From: Candidatus Acidiferrum typicum
Lineage (GTDB): Bacteria; Acidobacteriota; Terriglobia; Acidiferrales; UBA7541
Direction of reading: 5' to 3'
NCBI GenBank assembly: GCA_025463105.1
Contig: JAOAPW010000459.1
Location: 1-6,184, forward strand
DNA: 6,184 nucleotides
Shown piece after piece: positions 1 through 6,041 of this stretch. Made by a program: the position numbers and the translations under genes. Below the pieces are notes generated by a model. It was not told where the DNA came from. It saw nothing but the letters and a program-made list of their open reading frames with translations, and ran no database searches. The stretch's first letter is position 1. Each line of letters starts with the position of its first letter.

Positions 1-778
1 TCAGGTAGGTTTGGACCTGCGCCGCATTCGGGGCCTTAAGAGCAATGGAACGCGCCAGTTCCCAAAATCCGTCCGTACCCTGGGGCGGAGTCATTTGCAA
101 ATAGACAACGCCGAGACGGAAGTGAGAAACAGCATCATTGGGATCGGTCGTCAAAACGGCCTTATAGTAATTAGCGGCGGCGGGATAATCCTTGAGTGCC
201 ATTGAGGTCATGGCCGCAATGGTATTGAATAGAACGGTATATCCCTTCTTGGTCTGGTCGTATGCATCCTGGGCCATCGCATCCGGCTTCTTCCATTCGT
301 CGAGCGTCTTCAAACCATTTATTGCGGCATCGCGCGCCTTGGTCTGGATATCAGCTGTCTGGAAAGCCTTGTCGCTTGAGCCCACATAATAGGCTTGCGC
401 ACGGGCGACCAGCGCTTCGAGGCGCCCCTGAGCGTCGATTTTGTCGCCAAGCCCGATCTGCTTGTCCGCATACTCGAGCGTCCCCGCATAGTTCTTCAAG
501 GCATAGTCAGTAAGGTAATAGGCGCGGTATATATACGGCAGCAAGGTGGACGTGGGATACTGCTTGACGAAATCATCGAGCAGTTTGATCTTTTGCTGAG
601 GATTCGTCTCCTTGTCCGCCGCCTGGTAGGCGTTATATTCGGCCATCGTGTAAGCAGGTTTCTGCTGCGCATCCTGTGGTGCGGCTAGCAATCGTCCTGC
701 TCCTGCTCCAGCTCCAGCCCCCGCCCCCAGCACGATCCACAACAGACCGGCGCCCGTCAAAATCCACTTTCGTATCAT
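1..778 (-). CDS. Exported tetratricopeptide-repeat-type protein, C-terminus beyond the left edge
   Basis: 259 codons are visible without a stop, reading from ATG at 778-776. GAGGAGG (795-789) lies 10 bases upstream of that ATG and fixes the start. The N-terminus (M-I-R-K, then a hydrophobic stretch at about 5-28) is a Sec signal or membrane anchor. Cleavage is plausible near LAA-PQ (31-35). There is no lipobox Cys. Residues 18-28 are a pure Gly-Ala alternation. The rest is helical and rich in Tyr, Ala and Lys, with TPR-like helix pairs at about 46-80 (ending in VKQYP), 83-115 and 180-228 (KDYPAAANYYKAVL then DPNDAVSHFRLG). This suggests an exported protein-interaction scaffold; no catalytic motif is visible. 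The partner is unknown. It is transcribed divergently from the SDR gene. Confidence is high that it is a gene and moderate for the TPR class. Confidence 0.85.
   Translation of the reverse strand, partial: MIRKWILTGAGLLWIVLGAGAGAGAGAGRLLAAPQDAQQKPAYTMAEYNAYQAADKETNPQQKIKLLDDFVKQYPTSTLLPYIYRAYYLTDYALKNYAGTLEYADKQIGLGDKIDAQGRLEALVARAQAYYVGSSDKAFQTADIQTKARDAAINGLKTLDEWKKPDAMAQDAYDQTKKGYTVLFNTIAAMTSMALKDYPAAANYYKAVLTTDPNDAVSHFRLGVVYLQMTPPQGTDGFWELARSIALKAPNAAQVQTYL
695..730 (-). repeat. Six hexanucleotide units encoding the Gly-Ala repeat of the TPR protein's signal segment
   Basis: On the plus strand the units are TCCTGC, TCCTGC, TCCAGC, TCCAGC, CCCCGC and CCCCAG. Read on the minus strand, bases 727-695 encode the alternating Gly-Ala run at residues 18-28. 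Neighbouring units are identical in pairs, which suggests growth by slippage or duplication. A change of one unit would alter the hydrophobic segment by two residues without a frameshift. Confidence 0.7.
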
Positions 779-863
779 CGGCTTCCAGCCTCCTCGGCAA
801 ATTTCTCTAAAGCGTGAACGAACACAGAAACATATTCCAAGGGCAACTGCCGGTTCAAAACTC

Positions 864-883
864 TGGGATTATAGGGAATCCCA
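864..883. repeat. Perfect 7+7 base inverted repeat overlapping the TPR promoter -10
   Basis: TGGGATT (864-870) and AATCCCA (877-883) are exact reverse complements separated by six bases. The left arm includes part of the TATAAT on the minus strand, and the right arm lies in the promoter spacer. That position suits a repressor operator. No T-run follows, so it is not a terminator. The binding protein is unknown. Confidence 0.4.
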
Positions 884-896
884 AGGAATGGCGCAA
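868..896 (-). promoter_or_regulatory. Sigma-70-type promoter for the TPR gene
   Basis: Reading the minus strand, TTGCGC (896-891) is followed by a 17-base spacer and a perfect TATAAT (873-868). The -35 box matches consensus at only its first three bases, while the -10 is exact. Transcription would start near 861, giving a leader of about 83 bases before the ATG at 778. The prediction is by eye from consensus. Confidence 0.5.
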
Positions 897-1026
897 GCAA
901 CATTCCCGGGTGGCTCATCTGCCGGAGTAGTCCCTGGCCGGTTGGAATCCATGCCGTACCCGCTAGTGGTAAGATGCGTTTCTCCGGGAGAAGGAAGCCC
1001 GCCGAAGCATACCACTTTCAAGCCTC

Positions 1027-1032
1027 GAGGAG
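1027..1032 (+). promoter_or_regulatory. Ribosome binding site that sets the SDR start
   Basis: GAGGAG lies five bases before ATG 1038-1040. It decides between this start and the in-frame ATG at 888, which would add 50 residues without SDR character. The ATG at 1033 is out of frame. Confidence 0.65.
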
Positions 1033-1037
1033 ATGCA

Positions 1038-1757
1038 ATGAATCGTGAAAACATACTCAATGGGCAAGTCGCCCTCATCACTGGATCCAGCCGCGGTATT
1101 GGGTTGGCCGTTGCGCGCCGCCTGGGCCAAATGGGCGCGCGCATTTCGCTCTGCGCACGGAAGGCGGCCGACCTCGAAAACGCGGCCGCCGATCTGCGAG
1201 CTGCCGGCATCCAGGTCCTGGCTGCTCCGGCGGACGTCACTCGCGCAGATCAGGTATCCGGCCTGGTCAGCGAAACCCAGCGCACGCTCGGCCCGGTCGA
1301 CATCCTCGTCAATAACGCCGGCATAGGGATTTTTGGTCCCTTCCATCATCAGACGGATGAGGATTGGAATAGTGTGCTGGAGACTAACCTAAAGTCAGCA
1401 TTTCTTACCAGCCGCGCCGTCGCGCCCGAAATGATCCGTCGGAAATCCGGGCACATTATCAACATAAGTTCGCTCGCGGGAAAAAGCACATTTGCCAATG
1501 CGGCGCTCTACTGTGCATCCAAGTGGGGCTTGCTGGGCCTCACCGGGTGCATGGCGGAGGAACTGCGGGAGCATGGTATCCGTGTGAGCGCGATTTGTCC
1601 CGGCTCGGTGGCCACTGAGTTTTCGCCGCACGCGGGAAAAGATCCCTCGAGGATGCTGCAGCCGGAAGATGTGGCGCATGCGGTGGCTGCTCTGGTGACG
1701 CAGGCGCCGGGAAGCTTCATCAGTGAAATACAAATACGCCCGACGCAAAAGCCGTGA
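1038..1757 (+). CDS. Short-chain dehydrogenase/reductase, FabG-like
   Basis: This 239-residue protein is a classical cytosolic NAD(P)-dependent SDR of normal length. Visible motifs from this start are the TGSSRGIG dinucleotide loop (15-22), D66 after the third strand, NNAG (92-95), N117, catalytic S145, Y158 and K162 in YCASK, and CPG (187-189). S145 is 13 residues before Y158, as in E. coli FabG. Arg19 in the glycine loop and Arg41 after the second strand favour NADP(H). The substrate cannot be read from the sequence: 3-oxoacyl-ACP reductase-like activity is one option, a general carbonyl or alcohol substrate another. It diverges from the TPR gene and ends 58 bases before marR, which has its own promoter. 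I see no convincing promoter for this gene in 779-1037. Confidence 0.9.
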   Translation: MNRENILNGQVALITGSSRGIGLAVARRLGQMGARISLCARKAADLENAAADLRAAGIQVLAAPADVTRADQVSGLVSETQRTLGPVDILVNNAGIGIFGPFHHQTDEDWNSVLETNLKSAFLTSRAVAPEMIRRKSGHIINISSLAGKSTFANAALYCASKWGLLGLTGCMAEELREHGIRVSAICPGSVATEFSPHAGKDPSRMLQPEDVAHAVAALVTQAPGSFISEIQIRPTQKP

Positions 1758-1780
1758 CGCCACGGGCTCAAATATTCCTC

Positions 1781-1809
1781 TTGACAATAGTCGTTATAAC
1801 GATTAATAC
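1781..1809 (+). promoter_or_regulatory. Promoter of marR
   Basis: A perfect TTGACA (1781-1786) is followed by 17 bases and TAATAC (1804-1809), a weak -10. The gap holds a 12-base palindrome that would let a bound repressor block polymerase. The expected start of transcription, about seven bases past the -10, coincides with the marR ATG at 1816. An alternative -10, ATTAAT (1802-1807), gives a 15-base spacer. Confidence 0.6.
1788..1805. promoter_or_regulatory. Palindromic operator in the marR promoter
   Basis: The core TCGTTATAACGA (1791-1802) is a perfect 12-base palindrome. Extending to 1788-1805, eight of nine base pairs are symmetric, with 1790/1803 the exception. Size, AT-rich centre and position between -35 and -10 are typical of sites bound by MarR dimers. 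The adjacent MarR gene is the obvious candidate, implying autorepression. A related copy lies at 2317-2332. Confidence 0.65.
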
Positions 1810-1815
1810 TGGCGC

Positions 1816-2301
1816 ATGCTGCAGAAACGTACCCCCGCAAGAAAGCCCCTGGCGCCCGAAACGCTCCTGGAAGATGTGTTCGTGAACCTGCTCCGCACCG
1901 CCGATGCCCTGGCCCGGGGAGCCGAGGTCCTGCTGAAATCCACCGGCCTCTCCTCAGCACAGTACAATGTGCTGAGGATCCTTCGCGGCGCGGGGAGCGA
2001 AGGCCTGGCCTGCAGCGAGATCGCTTGCCGGATGATCTCACGCGACCCGGACATGACGCGGTTACTGGACCGCATGGAATCCCGGGGATTGATCGCGCGC
2101 GCGCGGGGAAAGGAAGACCGGCGCGTCGTGAAGACGTGCATCACGACGGAAGGGTTGCGGGTTCTGGAGAAGCTCGATGCGCCCGTGCGGGATCTGCACC
2201 ACAGGCAACTGCATCACCTTCCGGCGAAACAATTGCAGCAATTGTCGCGCCTGCTGGAACGTGCGCGCAGCAACGGAGAATCTTCCTGCTCGCCGGACTG
2301 A
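1816..2301 (+). CDS. MarR-family transcriptional regulator
   Basis: This 161-residue protein is a winged-helix dimer of the MarR family, which usually represses its own and nearby genes and is released by small phenolic or oxidising ligands. The N-terminal dimerisation helix is at about 15-43, LSSAQYNVLRIL at 45-56, the helix-turn-helix at about 65-92 (ACSEIA to LLDRMESRGL), and the wing with the family DRR signature at 101-103. A C-terminal dimer helix closes it. Cysteines are at 66, 71, 108 and 158; none matches the N-terminal sensing Cys of OhrR, so redox sensing is not supported. There is no Shine-Dalgarno sequence before ATG 1816 and the promoter predicts a leaderless transcript. It precedes yceI by 69 bases. 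The ligand is unknown. Confidence 0.9.
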   Translation: MLQKRTPARKPLAPETLLEDVFVNLLRTADALARGAEVLLKSTGLSSAQYNVLRILRGAGSEGLACSEIACRMISRDPDMTRLLDRMESRGLIARARGKEDRRVVKTCITTEGLRVLEKLDAPVRDLHHRQLHHLPAKQLQQLSRLLERARSNGESSCSPD

Positions 2302-2316
2302 TTTTTTGGGCTCACG

Positions 2317-2332
2317 TAGTTGTTGTAATGAT
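2317..2332. promoter_or_regulatory. Second, diverged operator copy upstream of yceI
   Basis: TAGTTGTTGTAATGAT matches 1788-1803 (TAGTCGTTATAACGAT) at 13 of 16 positions in the same orientation, and all three differences are transitions. Dyad symmetry is largely lost, so binding may be weaker. It lies 38 bases before the yceI ATG. No confident -35/-10 pair is visible here. Three TACT units (2343-2354) sit between it and the ribosome binding site. Confidence 0.5.
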
Positions 2333-2370
2333 ATTCGTTCTGTACTTACTTACTTCAAGGAGGAACTACC

Positions 2371-2958
2371 ATGAACGCAGCAGTCACCGCAACGTCCCTA
2401 GGCACCAAACCATCCCAATGGCAAATTGATCCCGCCCACTCAGCTGCACATTTCAGCGTGCGGCACTTGATGATCTCCAATGTTCGCGGCGAGTTCACCA
2501 AGGTGAGCGGCAACGCCGTACTCGACCCGTCCGATCCATCAAAGTCGTCTGTCGAGGTAGTCATAGACGCCGCGTCGATCGACACTCGCGAACCGCAGCG
2601 CGACGAGCATCTGCGCAGTGCGGATTTCCTGGACGTTGCTAACCATCCCACAATCACCTTCCGGTCAAAGAAAATCACGCCCGCCGGCCCGGACCACTAC
2701 AAAGTGACAGGCGATCTGACGATTCGTGGAGTCACGCGCGAAGTTACTTTCGATGTCGAGGGTCCCGCGCAACCCGTGAAGGATCCGTATGGCAATATCA
2801 GGACCGGCGGTTCAGCCAAGGCGAAAATCAACCGGAAAGATTTTGGATTGGCTTGGAACGCGCTGACGGAAGCCGGCGGAATAGTGGTCGGCGACGAAGT
2901 GTCGGTCGACTTTGAGGCTGAATTGATCCAAAAGCCCGCGACAGCCGACGCGAAGTAA
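2371..2958 (+). CDS. YceI-family lipocalin-like protein
   Basis: This 195-residue protein belongs to the YceI family, beta-barrel proteins that bind isoprenoid-type lipids and are often induced by stress. Family features are WQIDPAHSAAHFSVRH (17-32), the RDEHLRSADFLDV block (77-89) running on to NHPTITF (91-97), GDLTIRGVTREVTFDV (114-129) and the late strand at 175-186. AAGGAGG (2357-2363) seven bases before the ATG makes the start firm. The N-terminus is short and polar, without a signal peptide, so this is a cytoplasmic version, unlike the exported E. coli YceI. A putative MarR operator lies upstream. The physiological ligand is not known. Isolated YceI symbols are used loosely, so I leave the symbol empty. 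Confidence 0.92.
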   Translation: MNAAVTATSLGTKPSQWQIDPAHSAAHFSVRHLMISNVRGEFTKVSGNAVLDPSDPSKSSVEVVIDAASIDTREPQRDEHLRSADFLDVANHPTITFRSKKITPAGPDHYKVTGDLTIRGVTREVTFDVEGPAQPVKDPYGNIRTGGSAKAKINRKDFGLAWNALTEAGGIVVGDEVSVDFEAELIQKPATADAK

Positions 2959-3000
2959 CCGGACGCGGGACCTCCACATCTAAGTAGGCAAAGAGACACG

Positions 3001-3016
3001 GATGAGTCTGCTCATC
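3001..3016. repeat. Short perfect hairpin between yceI and the nitroreductase gene
   Basis: GATGAG (3001-3006) and CTCATC (3011-3016) are exact reverse complements around a TCTG loop. No T-run follows, so it does not look like a rho-independent terminator. It could be an RNA structure in the leader of the downstream gene. The rest of the 120-base gap (2959-3078) shows no clear promoter. Confidence 0.3.
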
Positions 3017-3078
3017 TGGTGGATCTGCTCAGGAGTGGTGTCCCGATCCCCATCGAGAAAGAGAAGTTACCCACAAAA

Positions 3079-3696
3079 ATGGAAAAACTTTCTGAAACAC
3101 AGATTCCAATTCACGATTTGATCCGGCGGCGGTGGAGTCCTCGCGCGTTTTCCGAGCAGCCTGTCGAACCCGACAAACTGCGCAGCGTGCTGGAAGCGGC
3201 GCGTTGGGCTCCTTCGTCACGAAACGAGCAGCCTTGGGCATATCTGGTAGCAACGAAGGACAATGCTGAGGGCTATCAGGCATTGGCCGGAGTCCTGATG
3301 GACTCGAACCGCGCGTGGGCAGGAAATTCTCCCGTGTTGATTCTTACGATCGCGCATACGCGTCTTGAAAAAGATGGCCAACCAAACCGGCACGCTTTGC
3401 ACGATCTCGGACAGGCAACAGCAAATCTCATCTTTCAGGCCACGTCACTGGGACTCGCCACGCACCAGATGGGCGGTTTTCACGCAGATGCGGCCAGGGA
3501 ACGCTTTGGTATTCCCGAGGGATGGGAACCGGTAAGTGTGATTGCGCTCGGGTATCCAGGTAATGCAGAATTGTTGCCAGAATCTTTGCGGGAACGGGAG
3601 TCGGCGCAACGCCGCCGCAAACCGCTTGGAGAATTTGTTTTTTCGGGAACTTGGGGCCATCCAGCCTCAATCCTGGATTCGACAGAAACAAAATGA
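3079..3696 (+). CDS. Nitroreductase-family FMN-dependent oxidoreductase
   Basis: This 205-residue protein is a cytosolic flavoenzyme of the nitroreductase fold, probably reducing nitro, quinone or related compounds with NAD(P)H; the natural substrate is not evident. RRRWSPRAF (16-24) is the typical N-terminal FMN phosphate-binding segment, APSSRNEQPW (44-53) the second flavin loop, and THQMGGF (128-134) the later flavin-contacting loop. Length is normal. ATG 3079 is chosen because family members begin close before the RRRWSPR motif; an in-frame GTG at 3019 would add 20 residues without family character. The ribosome binding site is weak (purine-rich 3055-3066). The stop codon overlaps the start of the DedA-rhodanese gene by ATGA, so the two are probably translationally coupled. 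Confidence 0.9.
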   Translation: MEKLSETQIPIHDLIRRRWSPRAFSEQPVEPDKLRSVLEAARWAPSSRNEQPWAYLVATKDNAEGYQALAGVLMDSNRAWAGNSPVLILTIAHTRLEKDGQPNRHALHDLGQATANLIFQATSLGLATHQMGGFHADAARERFGIPEGWEPVSVIALGYPGNAELLPESLRERESAQRRRKPLGEFVFSGTWGHPASILDSTETK

Positions 3697-4661
3697 ACGA
3701 GTTGCTGCATTTCGTGGTCCGGCACGGTTACACGCTAGTGTTTGCCTGGGTCTTCATCGAGCAGGCCGGCCTGCCGATCCCTTCGGCGCCGCTGCTTCTT
3801 GCTGCAGGGGCGCTTGCGGGAACGCATGAGATGAATTTATGGCTGGCGATCACGTTTGCGTCGCTCGCTGCCGTGACCAGTGACTCCATCTGGTATGAAT
3901 TGGGGCGCCTAAGAGGCGTTCGAGTCCTGCAGTTGCTCTGCCGCATTTCGCTTGAGCCCGATTCCTGCGTGAGGCGAACGCAGGTCAGATTCGGAAAAAG
4001 CGGCGCGCGTGTCCTGCTGGTCGCAAAATTCGTTCCTGGATTGAACGCTATGGCGGCTCCTCTGGCGGGAATCATCCGCATGGGCTGGCGGCGATTTATG
4101 CTGTTCGATGTGCTTGGCGCATTACTTTGGTCAAGCTCATTCATGATCGCCGGCTATATATTCAGCGGCGAGTTGGAGAGAATCGCGGCGCGCGCAGCGT
4201 ACCTGGGAGAATGGGTGCTGGTCCTGGTCCTCGCCGGTTTCGCGGGCTACATCGGATGGAAATATTACAATCGCCGAAAATTCCTACGTAAGTTGAGGAT
4301 TTCCCGGATCACTCCCGAGGAACTAAAGGGGAAAATCGATGCCGGCGAAGACGTGATCATCGTCGACTTGCGCCACGCTCTGGAATTCGAAGCGCAACCG
4401 GAAACAATTCCCGGAGCGCTTCATATGGATGCCGCGGAACTCGAAGAAGCGCACGAAGTGATTCCCCGCGATCGCGAAATCGTCCTCTTTTGCGCGTGCC
4501 CAAATGAAGTAACCGCTGCGCGCCTGGCGCTTCTACTGCGCAGCAAAGGGATTACTCGAATTCGTCCTCTCGCGGAGGGTTACGAAGGATGGCGCAGCCG
4601 CGGCTTCCCCCTGAGCCGGCCAAAGGACGAAGCGCCTTCCGTGCAGCCGGTCGTGGCGTAG
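3693..4661 (+). CDS. DedA-family membrane protein fused to a C-terminal rhodanese domain
   Basis: This 322-residue protein has two parts. Residues 1-192 are a DedA/SNARE-associated (VTT) membrane domain: EQAGLPIPS (23-31), SDSIWYELGR (63-72), KFVPGLN (112-118), and several hydrophobic segments ending near 192, followed by basic YYNRRKFLRK (191-200). Residues about 205-308 are a rhodanese domain: VIIVDLR (221-227), the active-site loop opening at C267 in FCACPNE, and GYEGW (296-300). DedA proteins flip or transport lipids or couple to proton motive force. Rhodaneses transfer sulfane sulfur. The rhodanese part should be cytoplasmic. ATG 3693 overlaps the nitroreductase stop (ATGA), favouring it over the upstream in-frame ATG at 3651. 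Compared by eye with E. coli YqjA, D51, R130 and R136 become Ala32, Lys112 and Asn118. The joint function is unknown. Confidence 0.88.
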   Translation: MNELLHFVVRHGYTLVFAWVFIEQAGLPIPSAPLLLAAGALAGTHEMNLWLAITFASLAAVTSDSIWYELGRLRGVRVLQLLCRISLEPDSCVRRTQVRFGKSGARVLLVAKFVPGLNAMAAPLAGIIRMGWRRFMLFDVLGALLWSSSFMIAGYIFSGELERIAARAAYLGEWVLVLVLAGFAGYIGWKYYNRRKFLRKLRISRITPEELKGKIDAGEDVIIVDLRHALEFEAQPETIPGALHMDAAELEEAHEVIPRDREIVLFCACPNEVTAARLALLLRSKGITRIRPLAEGYEGWRSRGFPLSRPKDEAPSVQPVVA

Positions 4662-4682
4662 TTTTTTGGCGATGCTATTTGC

Positions 4683-6008
4683 ATGTACATGAGACGCGCT
4701 TTGGCCATTGCGGTAGCCTGTAGTACGGCACTTCTATTGCAAACGGTCACCACATTTCCGCAAAATAATCCCGCAGCTCCAACTTTCTATCGCGACGTGC
4801 TTCCCATCCTGCAGAAACATTGTCAGAATTGCCACCGGCCGGACGAAATGGCCTTTCCCTTGATAACTTTCGATCAGGCGGCGTCTCACGCACGCGCAAT
4901 TCAGGAATCTGTCGCCGCACGAAAGATGCCGCCGTGGCTTGCCGACCGGAACTTCGGCCACTTTTCGAACGATCCTTCACTTTCTCCAGGTGAAATTAAG
5001 ATCCTGTCTGCGTGGGCCGTTGGAGGCGCGCCTCCCGGTGACCCGCACGAAGCGCCTCCCGCGCTTCGCTGGACGAAAGGCTGGAATATTTCCGCCCCTG
5101 ACGTTGTGGTCGAGATGCCAAAAGCCGTGGCGCTTGCGCCGGAAGGAGACATCGATTACACGTACGAGATCATACCCACCCATTTTCGCGAGGACCACTG
5201 GGTGCAAATGGCCGAACTTCGCCCATCCAGCCGTGAACACGTCCATCACGCTGTCGTTTATATCCGGCCGCCTGATTCGAAATGGCTTCGCAACGCTCCT
5301 GTCGGCGCGCCGTTCACAACCGCAGGCTTGACAGACGAACAAGGCCGCCGTGACACACACTGGACCGACAGCGATATTCTGATCGTTTATGCGCCAGGCA
5401 GCTCACCGGAAATGTGGGCTTCGGGGATGGCCAAATTCATTCCGGCCGGGTCAGACCTGGTGATCCAGATGCATTACATGGCCATGGGTCACGCCGCCAC
5501 AGACAGGACAAGCGTTGGCATCGTATTCGCCATGAAGCCACCGCGGCAGCGCGTGTTGACGTTGCAGCTGACCAACGATCATTTCGTGATTCCGCCGCGC
5601 GACAGCGATTATCGCGTCGAAGCGCGCGGATCGCTCCCAAATGACGCAACGCTTCTGCAGTTCTTTCCGCATATGCACTGGCGTGGTAAAAAATTCGAAT
5701 ACAACTTGATTCACTCGGACGGTCGAATCGAACCATTGCTCAAAGTTCACTGGGATTTCGAATGGCAGTTGAGCTACGAACTTGCTGACCCGCTCTCTTT
5801 GAAGGCCGGCACCGTGCTCCAGGCCGTCGCTTGGTACGACAATTCGAGCAACAACCCTCATAACCCCGATCCAAATCAGGAAGTCCGCTGGGGCGAGCAA
5901 ACTTATGAAGAGATGATGGTAGGTTTTTTCGACGTCGCCGTCGCGGCGGATCTCGACAAGTGGAAATACTTCATGCGGGGCACCGACGGCAGCGCAGCCG
6001 CACGATAA
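4683..6008 (+). CDS. Exported haem c protein fused to a PHM-like copper type II monooxygenase core
   Basis: This 441-residue protein begins with a Sec signal (about 1-26) and then a cytochrome c-like domain with CQNCH (47-51) and a probable axial Met82 in KMPPW. From about 137 it resembles the copper type II, ascorbate-dependent monooxygenase family. H188-H189 and H264 (IQMHY) match the CuH ligands, and H330, H332 (HMH) and M411 (YEEMM) match the CuM ligands of peptidylglycine alpha-hydroxylating monooxygenase. Gaps between these sites (75, 66 and 79 residues) are close to those in rat PHM (64, 70 and 70). The only Cys residues are C13 in the signal and the two haem Cys. It probably acts in the periplasm, with haem relaying electrons to copper; the substrate is unknown. 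It starts 21 bases after the DedA-rhodanese stop without a clear Shine-Dalgarno. ATG 4689 is an equally possible start. Confidence 0.85.
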   Translation: MYMRRALAIAVACSTALLLQTVTTFPQNNPAAPTFYRDVLPILQKHCQNCHRPDEMAFPLITFDQAASHARAIQESVAARKMPPWLADRNFGHFSNDPSLSPGEIKILSAWAVGGAPPGDPHEAPPALRWTKGWNISAPDVVVEMPKAVALAPEGDIDYTYEIIPTHFREDHWVQMAELRPSSREHVHHAVVYIRPPDSKWLRNAPVGAPFTTAGLTDEQGRRDTHWTDSDILIVYAPGSSPEMWASGMAKFIPAGSDLVIQMHYMAMGHAATDRTSVGIVFAMKPPRQRVLTLQLTNDHFVIPPRDSDYRVEARGSLPNDATLLQFFPHMHWRGKKFEYNLIHSDGRIEPLLKVHWDFEWQLSYELADPLSLKAGTVLQAVAWYDNSSNNPHNPDPNQEVRWGEQTYEEMMVGFFDVAVAADLDKWKYFMRGTDGSAAAR

Positions 6009-6029
6009 GCGCCTTACGGGCTTCTCTTT
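6007..6029 (+). terminator. Weak terminator-like hairpin between convergent genes
   Basis: AAGC (6007-6010) pairs with GCTT (6020-6023). CC (6012-6013) can pair with GG (6018-6019) across a one-base bulge, leaving a TTAC loop. CTCTTT follows. The stem is short and the T-tract poor, but the location in the 33-base gap between converging genes is where a terminator is expected. Confidence 0.25.
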
Positions 6030-6041
6030 CCCGGGACCGGA

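Noticed and set aside
888..1037. Upstream in-frame ATG extending the SDR by 50 residues
   Set aside because: The extension has no SDR character, and a GAGGAG site sits directly before ATG 1038, where the Rossmann fold begins at the usual distance.
1752..1765. CCGTG/CACGG hairpin at the SDR stop codon
   Set aside because: The stem is five base pairs and no T-run follows, so a terminator is not supported.
1508..2041. 177-codon minus-strand frame across the SDR-marR junction
   Set aside because: It is antisense to two well-supported genes and shows no recognisable motif.
2302..2307. T6 run right after the marR stop; a similar run is at 4662-4667 after the DedA-rhodanese stop
   Set aside because: Neither run has a stable GC-rich stem directly before it, so neither is a convincing intrinsic terminator.
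2343..2354. Three TACT units upstream of the yceI ribosome binding site
   Set aside because: Three short units are too few to claim phase-variable slippage, and they do not form a good -10.
3019..3078. GTG start extending the nitroreductase by 20 residues
   Set aside because: It has no Shine-Dalgarno, and family members start shortly before the RRRWSPR motif, as ATG 3079 does.
3651..3692. ATG start for the DedA-rhodanese gene inside the nitroreductase gene
   Set aside because: It would add 14 polar residues that DedA proteins lack. ATG 3693 gives the typical hydrophobic N-terminus and the common ATGA overlap.
4719..4721. Cys13 of the haem-copper protein as a lipoprotein attachment site
   Set aside because: The -3 residue is Ala, and the hydrophobic stretch continues well past the Cys, so an ordinary Sec signal fits better.
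5451..5900. 149-codon minus-strand frame
   Set aside because: It lies wholly antisense to the copper-site part of the haem-copper gene, whose protein has clear family motifs; its own translation has none.
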